Shown here: in pieces, positions 56,201 to 64,000 of the stretch
How positions within the stretch are numbered: position 1 is the stretch's first letter
Layout: each line of letters begins with the position of its first letter
Assembly: GCA_030267565.1 (NCBI GenBank)
Contig: BRXU01000016.1
Span: 1,242,501-1,306,500, forward strand
DNA length: 64,000 nucleotides
Reading direction: 5' to 3'
Source: Pleodorina starrii
Lineage: Eukaryota; Chlorophyta; Chlorophyceae; Chlamydomonadales; Volvocaceae
Position numbers and translations under genes: made by a program
Notes under the pieces: model-generated
Seen by the model: the letters and a program-made list of their open reading frames with translations, nothing else
What the model was told of the DNA's origin: nothing
Database searches by the model: none

Positions 56201-58847
56201 GTGGGTCGCTCGCGATTGCGGCCGGCGGCGGCGGCGCCGGGCGCCGCGGCCGCCGCACCCACGCAAAGCGAATCGTCAGTGTCGGCGTCGGCGCTGGGCT
56301 CTGTCGGCGCACGTGTAGCGCCGGCGCCGCTCGGTCCCGCGGCGGCGGCAGCGGCGGCGGCGCGAGGTGCAAGCGCTGCAGCTGGCCGACCGAGGCCGTT
56401 GTTGATCGGAGGAGGAGTGCTGAAGCACCAACAGCGGCGGCGGGCTGGGGTCACGGCCGGAAGGGGCACGGGGCGCGCGAGGTCGTTGAAGCTCGTAACC
56501 GTCAACGGTCAGCATTACTACGCCGCTGGCGCCGGCGGCGCCGTCACCGGCGGCGGAGACTGCGGCGGGCGGCAGCTCCACTCCCTCAGCAGCGTCGCTG
56601 GGAAGGCCGCTGCCGCCGCCGCCGCGGCAGCGGCCAAACGACGGTCACCGACGGCAACTACGCCGCGGGTGGCCATGGCATCGCGGGCGGTGCGAATGGC
56701 GGTGTGGCGGCTGCGCGGACTCGATCCTACGAGCCCGACGGCCGCGGCGGCCGCGCCGGTGGCGGCGGCGGCAGCCGCACGGCGGCGGAGCCTTTCCGAG
56801 GTACTGCAGACAGCGGCGGCGGCGCGAGCAGCAGCAGCCTCGGCAACCGCGAGGCCTGGTGCCGGTGCCCCGGCAGCAGCGGCCGCACGCGCGCGGGGTG
56901 TCGTCGGCGGCGTCAGGGCCGCAGCGGCGCAGCGCATCCTGGCAAAGGCGCGGATGCGGCGAGCGGCGGCGCAGGCAACCAAGGCGCGTGGCTACTGCCC
57001 TGACTATTGCAGGTACGACCAAAACGCGAGCAGTCTTCTCATTTGATAAGAACAAATGCACCAGCCAAGGCTGTACCTCATATGGCCCACCACGTGTTGG
57101 GGAAGCCTAACCACCTTTCGCATCGCTCCCCCCGCTGTCGCTGCCCCTGCCGCGGACGTGCCGCTTCTCCATGTTGCGCTCACAGCTTCCCGCCGACCCC
57201 TGGGTCACATGCCCGCCACCGACCCTTGGGTCACATGCCCGCCACCGACCCTTGGGTCACATGCCCGCCGCCGACCCATGGGTCACATGCCCGCCACCGA
57301 CCCATGGGTCACATGCCCGCCACCGACCCATGGGTCACATGCCCGCCCCGAGTCCTCTCTCCCTTCCACTTTCAGAGCTCCCACCGCTTCCGCGCGCTCT
57401 GTGCCAGGCCCCTTGTTTGCTTCCCCCTTTCCCCCCTGCCCCTTCCGCCCTCCCGCTGCCGCCCTCGCCCCCCGCCTCTGGCCCTTTTCAACCCTCCTCC
57501 AATCCCCCGCTGCTGCACAGGACGGGTATCTGCCCCCTGTCCCGCGAGCCCACCTCCTCCGCCGCCGGTCTCAACGGCGGCGGCCGCTGTCCGCACAGCC
57601 ACGACCCCACCAAGGTGGCGGTCTGCGCTCGCTGGCTGGCCGGCAGCTGCACCGTCCCCGACTGCCCCCTGCAACACCGCCGCCTGCCCGACCTGATGCC
57701 GCTGTGCACTTATTTCCTGCAGGTGCGTTAGCTGTGGGCTGGGGTGGCTGTGGGCTGGGGTGGCTGAAGTAGGACAGGCCAAACAGGCCAATGCTGTGCG
57801 ACCGCCAATCCTCCTCCCTACCTGTACACAGTTGGGTATTCGCTGGCAGCACTTTGGTGTCATAGCCCGTCGCTGGCTGGGCTGACAACTTGAGATGCCG
57901 GGGACGGGGCTGGGAGCTGCGGACTGCCGCCCTAGACAGCGGTCCCGCTGTTGCTGCTGCGGGGCACCATCGTTTGCTCCTTCCGCTCGCTCTCCTCTTG
58001 AGAATCTCGCACAGTCCCTGCCGCACACCCGTGTGCACCCCCGCCCTCCCGCCGCCCCCACGGCGCCCTCCCTTCCCCGGCCCTCCCCGGGCCTCGCGCC
58101 TTCCCTCCCCTCGCCCCGCCCCGCCCCCTTCCCCCTCCTCCCCGCCCGCTCCCCACCAAATGCCTCCACCTCCCCCAGGGCAAGTGCACCGCCGCCGAGT
58201 GTCCCTACCTGCACAAGACCCACGCCGCCGACGCACCCGTGTGCCGCGCCTTCCTGCATAGCTACTGCCCCCGCGGCGCCGCCTGCCCCGCCCTGCACAT
58301 CACCTCCAGAATGGCTCGCGACCGCGCCCGGCTCCAGACCACCACCACCACCACCGCCGGCCCAGCGGCAGCCGCGGCGGCCGCCGCCAGGCGCGGCGTC
58401 AAAAACCGCATCAGCGAAGACGGCAGCGGCAGTGGCGCGGCGGCGGCGGCACCGGACGCGGATCTGGTGTTCGCGGGTGTGCCGCTGCGCGCGCCGAAGC
58501 GCCGCCGCGGCGGCTTTCGATACTTCGACGCGGACGACTTCGAGGCCACCGACGCAGTCGAGGCGGCAGACGTCCGGGAGGCCGCCTCGACGGGAAGTAA
58601 GGCCCGCGGAGCGGCGGGCCTTCACGGCTCGGCGGCGGCGACGGCGGCGGCGGGGCCGGAGGTCTCCAGCGGCTCGCATGCCGCAGGGTCCGAGCGGCGC
58701 GGGGCGACCGCCGCCGCTGATGGCACCGGCGGGGCCGTGGAGGCTGCGGCGGCAGGTAAGGGGGGCAGCGGCGTCGCCGACGCCGACGTCGGCGGCGCCG
58801 ACGGTGCGCCTATGTTGCTGCCCGGGGGAATGATGCTTTACCTGTAG
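53288..58847 (+). CDS. CCCH zinc-finger protein, ZC3H3-like (3 exons)
   Basis: ZC3H3-type proteins take part in nuclear mRNA polyadenylation and export in animals; that role is inferred here. Exons 53288-57012, 57521-57722 and 58179-58847 join in frame to 1531 aa. A single 3.7-kb exon encodes residues 1-1241, dominated by Ala, with Gly, Pro, Ser and Arg runs and basic patches (RRRSLGVERRL, RRRSLSEVL). Tandem CCCH fingers follow at about 1236-1340: YCPDYCRTGICPLS ... GRCPHSHDPTKVAVC, ARWLAGSCTVPDCPLQH, PLCTYFLQGKCTAAECPYLH and APVCRAFLHSYCPRGAACPA. This adjacent string, with HDPTKVAVC between fingers, is the ZC3H3 pattern. The first finger carries a roughly 14-residue insertion. The C-terminus (KRRRGGFRYFD, then acidic/Ala-rich) resembles the disordered tail of the family. 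The ATG at 53288 (MQRSKRPRLSSEG) carries a likely nuclear localisation signal. Confidence 0.85.
57187..57353. repeat. 26-bp minisatellite in CCCH-finger gene intron 1
   Basis: About six copies of a 26-bp unit GGGTCACATGCCCGCCACCG ACCCAT occur, with CTT/CAT variants. They are wholly inside intron 57013-57520. Confidence 0.9.
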
Positions 58848-61153
58848 TCCTTCTGTGCATTGAGGGTTGGGAGTTGTGTTTGGGGGGGATTGGGTGGGCG
58901 GGTGGGGCAAGAGCGGCTGCAGGGCCGCGGCGCCCATCCCACTGGCAACCTGCTTCCCAGCTCCCTTCGACTTGATTATCGGAGACCAAGTGAGACAGCA
59001 ACGAGGAACTGAGAGGCGCGGCGCGACGCGACACGGCGAAGAGAGAGCGAGAAGGTTACAATCAGTCGCGGGTAGACTGGCCCACACCCCGGCCCCACCC
59101 GGCTCTGCCATTGCGGGTCCAACCCGGCTCTGCCGTTGCGGGCCTTTTGAGCCGGCCTCCGAGAGCAGTCAGCAGCGGATGGCGCATGCCTGCAGCAAGG
59201 GCGACTGCCCGAAGAAGAGGGAGGGAGAGAGAGCGCGAGAGACGCGCGTCGTGCAGCTCCTATACCTGGAGGGAGGGAGGCTACGACTGCTGCCCAGTAC
59301 GGGGCTCCTGTACGGGTGGAGGCGAGAGCCCGCTGTTCATCCTCCGATGAGCCGCTGCACCAGACCAGACCAGACCAGAGGAGACCAGAGCAAGAGGTAC
59401 AAGAGAAAGAGGCGGGGGCATTGGCAGGGCTGGTCACCCACTCGATCGAGGAGTGGGCGGCTCCAAGGGCACCGACTCGGCTCTCTCGACGTTGAGTCTT
59501 TGGGATCCGTGGGGGATACCGTAGCCGTGTGTTGGTTGTGGTTGGTGGTGGTGGTAGTGGAAATGTGGTGGAAATGTGGTGTAGTGGCGCCATGGTGGTG
59601 GTGGGGTGGACGCAGGGTGTGGACGATGGTGGGTTCCTGTGTCGGAGTATGCGCCCCCGAGGTGGTCCCCCTCGTCTTTGCTGCAGCGGCATTACGGTAC
59701 TGTTCCTGTACTGTTACGATACATGCGACATACTGACGCTCGGTCTCGGCTTCGGTCTCGGTGTCCCTCCCCGCCGGCCACGCCGTCTCCGTTCCTTCGC
59801 TGTGGTATCTCCTTTCTTTCCTTCCCCTTCCCGGCTACGCGGGTGACACAACGATACACACCGCGTCCGTGTCCGTGCAGTGGAGCCGTGTGGACAGTGG
59901 AGGGGTGCGTGAGGTTGCATAGTTCGGAGCGTACGGTACTACTTGAGGGGGGAGGGCCGTCCGCGGCAGTCGTGGCCGCTGTGGGCCCCGGGTAACGCGG
60001 CGCCCCCCGCTGCGGAGCTACCGGTAGGAGCTGCCTGAGGGCGTGTCGGGCTCGGCAGAGCGAAAAGAGCGGCGGAATTGAGGCTTTTGAGGGGCATGAC
60101 TTCAGGCTGCCGGGCAGTGCTGCCTCTGTGACGCAAGTCCCTGGGGTCCGTGGATTGTGGATGCATGCACGCGGGTGGCGGCGCTTGCGTGAACCAGCGG
60201 AGGGTGACGGAGGGTCGAGTGGTGTAGTGAAACAAGTGGAGCCCGGTGCGGGAGGCCGGGAGGACCAGGGCTGGCGTGGGATTCGGCAGTGTATATAATA
60301 TGCAGCATACCTGCATACGGTGCATTGCATGCATGCATACTGCATATGTGCTTTATAATGATATGCCGGTAAGGACGGTGAGGGCCTGCTCGCCGATCCC
60401 CGGGCGCCGGCACCCCGCCTGGACAATTTGTAACATGCGATGCCGGTTCGGCTCGGGGTTATGGCCGTCGTGTGTCATGGCCACGGCGAGAGGAGTGTGG
60501 CTGGATGCGCGCCGCAGTGGCGGGACAGCTAGCCCTAGCCATTCCAGCCAACGGCAAGAATACGCGACGGTCCTTTTCAGCGGGTCCGCCACCACGAGCT
60601 GCCGCCGCGAGTGCGGGCGGCACATGCGCCGTACAGGTAGGCGCTGGTCGCTGCCCCTACCCGACCAGGTCTCGGCACGTAGCAAGGAGAGCGGGAAGCG
60701 GCGCCCCTATGTTACCCTCCTCCCTGCTGCAGCGATGCCCCCATTGCCACCACCCGCTGCATCACTGCAGCAGGGAGAAGATGGGTGTCAAGGAGTCCGT
60801 TGAAATGTCGGATGTGCAGCGCGATGCATGGCGGTGATGGTTATGCCATGACCGCCCAGTCGCGCTTCGATTCGCGTTGCAGAGGTCAGGCCCTGGGCGC
60901 CTGGGGACGAACCCTGACGAACAGAGGGACGGAGAGGATGGAGGGGCCCAGACCCTAGAGTTCGATGTTTCCTGCCTCTTGCCCTGACACCCCGACAGCA
61001 TTTCAGTTTAGGATTGCCGTGACTTGATTGCGTCGCTTACACAGGGCGCTACATAGGGCGACATTCGGAGAGAGAACAAGGGACGGGGGCACGGGACGGG
61101 AGGCTAGTGCGCGCTGGCGGGCAACGCTGAAAGCTTCAAATTCCTAGACACAT
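58848..61153. other. Intergenic, CCCH-finger gene to small minus-strand gene
   Basis: No gene is recognised. It contains a GACCA pentamer array (59362-59386), GGTGGT repeats (59530-59605), one copy of the dispersed motif, and a TATATAATATGCAGCATACC segment with ATGCAT words (60290-60350). The 3' UTRs of both flanking converging genes are expected here. Confidence 0.5.
59779..59827 (+). repeat. Dispersed motif, intergenic copy
   Basis: CACGCCGTCTCCGTTCCTTC then GCTGTGGTATCTCCTTTC. This copy is outside a gene, showing the family is not strictly intronic. Confidence 0.65.
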
Positions 61154-61692
61154 TTATGAATGCCGTAGATTGCTTGGCGCCACAAGTGCCTCGAAGGCGG
61201 TTGCGATCAGCAGTTCGGCAGTTGGGTCCCACGGGTCTTGCCGCTCGCGGTCGAGCCTTATTGCCCCACCCTCATTTTCAAGGGCGAGCGTCTGAAAATA
61301 TTAAGATGATTAATTAGTGAAGTACTTTTTGATAATCCATTAAAAAGCATCAGACCTCTGCACGCGCAGTCCGAGCTGTTCGAGCGTCGTGGTAGTTTCT
61401 GGGCTGCGCATCCAAACATGCCACACGTAAATTGATAAGCCACAGCGATTGCAACCTGGTAGTAGTAATTTACGGCCTGGTGCCTTGCGGAATTCGTGCT
61501 GGGGTAGGGTTCATTGGACGCAACGTGCACGGCACCAAAAATATTCGTTCGGCATTTGCCGTCCTGTTGAAGATAGAAGTCCAAACGCTTTCCTATTAAA
61601 CGCATGCGTGAATTGCTCACGCCGCGCAGGACACATTCTACAATTTCCAGCTCAGCTCTGGATTTTTTCAGACGCAAGTCCTCCCTGCTCAT
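61154..61692 (-). CDS. Small unrecognised protein (3 exons)
   Basis: I do not recognise it. Exons 61692-61536, 61455-61364 and 61291-61154 have GT..AG borders and phases 1 and 0 and give 128 aa. The last exon is the clearest: TLALENEGGAIRLDRERQDP then WDPTAELLIATAFEALVAPS ending NLRHS. Exon 1 (MSREDLRLKKSRAELEIVEC, then RMRLIGKRLDFYLQQDGKC) is charged and helical. The 1-2 junction creates CRTNIFGCNRCGLSIYVWHV, a Cys cluster with one CxxC. Codon use is less GC-rich than in neighbouring genes. TATATACAA lies just upstream of the ATG, and a further upstream exon is possible. Divergent from the isoamylase gene. Confidence 0.5.
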
Positions 61693-62074
61693 TCCTCGCA
61701 GACAATTCGGTTGTTGTATATAGTTGTTCGATATTAGTACATTCAAGGCCAACTGAGTCGATCGGGGTAGTCGCTATGCTCCTAAACGGCCCTGGCCTTA
61801 ACGTCCCTGCGCGACGACAGCGCCAGGGCCTCTGCAACGGCAATTTGGGATGCACGAAGGCATCAGTGGTACATGTGCTGGGCGCGGCAGTTGGATCATG
61901 GATGCGGGACCGAAGGTGCGCACAATTCCCTTTTCGCAAGACGGTTGTTGTTAGGTGGTCAGCTCCTCGCACTCTCCTTGACCGCTGACCACCACATGGC
62001 TGTAGCAAATTGATCCTAGCCATGGAAAACGTTTCATTCCACGTCTGCGTTGCCCGGTTTGCATTTGCCGCTAC
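61693..62074. promoter_or_regulatory. Bidirectional promoter region, small gene / isoamylase
   Basis: 382 bp lie between divergent start codons, with an AT-rich core (TTGTTGTATATAGTTGTTCG, 61710-61729). A short alternative ORF from 62022 (MENVSFHVCVARFAFAA...) on the plus strand could be an alternative first exon of the isoamylase gene. Confidence 0.4.
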
Positions 62075-64000
62075 ATGGATAACGCACGCGGCAAGCGCCT
62101 CGCCCGCAGGGTAATCATGCCCCCTCTCCGGGTGGCGTCGGTGGAATTGGAGGCTCCAAAGCCCTCCAGCACCTCGACGACCGTCAGCACAAAGAACCTC
62201 TACTTCGAGCCATCTGGCCAGCCCGGCTCCGGGGTGCATGGTCCCGTGCTGACCGGCCGGCCCGAACCTCTGGGAGCTAGCATCGACGCGGAGACGGTGA
62301 GATATCACCCCAGGTGGAGAGGGACGCGCCAAATCACACGCGAGCCCTTCCTCCATCGTCCAGTCCATCCCTGCCACACGGGACACCCATCCCGCCCGCA
62401 CACCGGCCCCCGGCTCCTTCCGTCCTCCCCCGCGCAAACGGAAAGATTTCGCCACCGCAAATCCACAAGTCAGCCAATTATGGCCCGCAGTCGTTGCCAG
62501 CGCACCCCTCTTTCCCGGGCACCTCGATGTGTCCGAATTCGAACGAGGGGCCAACGTGACTGGCCGTACAACCCCCCTCCCCCCGTGAACTCGAAGCGTG
62601 CAGCGTTAGTAAGCTTGGCTGCCAGCCGAAGCGGTGGCCTCAGTACGGCAAGCACCGTTGCTTTCGCCCAACACCGAACAAACACAAGGCGCCGGGAAGC
62701 GCCGCACATGGCGCCAACCATCAGCCACCAACCTCCAACCACCTGTCACCTTCTCACCCTTGGAAGCTGACGCGATTCAAATCAAACCCAACGCACGAGA
62801 CCTCTAAAAACCCTAAGACCCAAATCGCAGTCAGCACGGTTGGCAACTGCTGTTCCTTATCTGTTTGTGAAACGGCACGGTGCCTCTACCAACCCTCCGC
62901 CGCCTCCGCCAACAACACTCACCCTCCCATCACCTACCGCCCACCGCCCACGCCCCACCTCCTCACGCCCCACCTCCCGCGTCCCGCGTCGCTTCTCAGG
63001 GCGCCGTCAACTTTGCCATCTTCTCCTCCTCCGCCATCGCCGTGAGTCTGGTCCTGTTCACGGAATCAGACCTGGCCGCCGGCCGGTCGTCGTACGAGAT
63101 CCCGCTGCACCCGCTGGTCAACCGAACCGGCGACGTGTGGCACGTGATGCTGCCGGACCTGCGAGACGACCTGCTGTACGGTAAGACCTGCCTCTCCCGA
63201 TCCCCCATCCCTCCAGTCCGCGCCTTTTGACCCCCCCTCGGCCCTTCCCCCTCTCCTCTCCCCCCTCCCCCCCCCCAGGCTATCGCATCAGCGGCCTCCA
63301 TCAGGATACCCACCCGGACAGCCCGGGCCACCGACACGACGAGGTGCGTGTGTGCGTGTGTGCGTATGGGTGTATGCGTGTTTCTGTGTGTGTGGGGGGG
63401 GGGGGCCGGGGGACGGGGAAAATACGATACGGGGGGTTCAGGGGAATTGTGGCTGGCTGGCTGGGTGTGATGTGTGGTGTGATGTGGTGCTGCCCCCTCA
63501 CCCTCCACCTCACCCTCCCCCTCACCCTCACCCTCACCCTTCCGGGGGAGCACCGACACGACCGAATGGGCTGGAAAGGGTTGGGAGGGAAGGAGCGAGG
63601 AGAAGCGCAGCGAGGCCCGGCTAGCCGGGGAGGCGAGGGGTGTGTGTGGCCCTGTGTGCAATTACGCGGGCGGGCGGGCGAGGTGATGCGGGCGGGGTGA
63701 CAGGGGCGAGGAAGCACCGGGATGGAGGGAGGGAGGGGGGCTGACTTGCGGTGGGTTTCTGGTTGGCTCGTTAATTAGTGATGAGGGGCAGGTGAGGGCG
63801 AGCCGGGGGGCGAGCCGGGGGGGCGCGGCAGTGGTGGCCACCCGCCCGCGCGGGTAGGGAGGAGAGAGGGCCGCCGATTCGGTTTGGTCCGGTTCGGTTC
63901 GGTTCGCTGAGGGAGCCGCGCCTCACTCCCCTGCCCCCCGCCCCCCTGCCGCCTCCTCACCCCCCCGCCCTCCACCACCCCCAGTCCCGTGTCGTACTGG
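62075..64000 (+). CDS. Isoamylase-type starch debranching enzyme, N-terminal part (runs off window)
   Basis: Isoamylases hydrolyse alpha-1,6 branches of pre-amylopectin or phytoglycogen in the plastid. Visible exons are 62075-62296, 63000-63180, 63279-63343 and 63985 onward; phases agree. Residues 1-60 are basic then Ser/Thr-rich, compatible with a transit peptide. GRPEPLGASIDAETGAVNFA, IFSSSAIAVSLVLFTESDL, IPLHPLVNRTGDVWHVMLPD, LRDDLLYGYRISGLHQDTHP and SPGHRHDESRVVL match the CBM48-like N-terminal domain and its link to the GH13 barrel. The catalytic barrel lies beyond the window, so it cannot be assigned to ISA1, ISA2 or ISA3, nor can catalytic competence be judged. The start at 62075 is the best ATG in frame, but an upstream exon joining at 62110 is possible. 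Intron 1 is about 700 bp and carries a CCCTAA-like unit at 62806-62814. Confidence 0.88.

Noticed and set aside
54699..56505. Long minus-strand frames opposite the CCCH-gene exon 1
   Set aside because: They are shadows of Ala-rich GCx codons; no motif, and the plus frame is continuous with the zinc fingers.
57372..59111. 579-aa minus-strand frame opposite CCCH-gene exons 2-3
   Set aside because: The plus strand encodes consecutive CCCH fingers with exact exon phases; the minus frame is a shadow.

Overview
This window is nuclear DNA from a volvocine-type green alga (a Chlamydomonas/Volvox relative). The evidence is GC-rich, strongly Ala/Gly/Pro-biased coding sequence, many short GC-rich introns with GT..AG borders, TGTAA polyadenylation signals, and interstitial CCCTAAAA tracts matching the Chlamydomonas-type telomere repeat. 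The products are eukaryotic and plant-like. No tRNA, rRNA, CRISPR array or prokaryotic operon was seen. Exon models were built by hand from splice-site phase and family knowledge. In the 13 multi-exon genes modelled, every junction keeps the frame, but 5' ends are less certain than 3' ends.

Layout: (1) 0.3-1.3 kb, minus: EIF1AD-like RNA-binding protein. (2) 2.1-5.7 kb, plus: mTERF-family organelle protein. (3) 8.1-11.9 kb, minus: plastid chorismate mutase, divergent from (4) 12.7-17.4 kb, plus: class-3 (PLIP-like) lipase homologue whose nucleophile serine is replaced. (5) 18.4-22.8 kb, plus: tubby-like F-box protein. (6) 22.8-27.3 kb: gene-poor, repeat-rich. (7) 27.3-31.4 kb, plus: F-box/leucine-rich-repeat protein. 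(8) 33.9-36.3 kb, minus: TauE/SafE-family transporter. (9) 37.1-42.8 kb, plus: an apparently full-length LINE. (10) 43.8-46.3 kb, minus: unrecognised coiled-coil protein, divergent from (11) 46.6-48.9 kb, plus: clathrin light chain. (12) 50.6-53.1 kb, minus: COQ4, divergent from (13) 53.3-58.8 kb, plus: CCCH zinc-finger protein resembling ZC3H3. (14) 61.2-61.7 kb, minus: small unrecognised protein, divergent from (15) 62.1 kb to the window end, plus: N-terminus of an isoamylase-type starch debranching enzyme.

The genes are unrelated housekeeping functions (translation, organelle gene expression, aromatic amino acids, lipids, trafficking, ubiquinone, mRNA 3'-end processing, starch). They are arranged as divergent pairs with short shared promoters or as tail-to-tail pairs; there is no pathway cluster.

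The most striking element is the LINE. It has two intact ORFs, a TGTAA plus (CAT)4 3' end, and a 12-bp target-site duplication. The duplication encloses not only the ORFs but also 90 perfect copies of an octamer, so the array belongs to the element and forms nearly all of its 5' leader. Other notable signals are a roughly 50-bp motif dispersed through introns of several genes, the apparently dead lipase, telomere-like tracts inside introns, and an AT-rich island in an mTERF intron.
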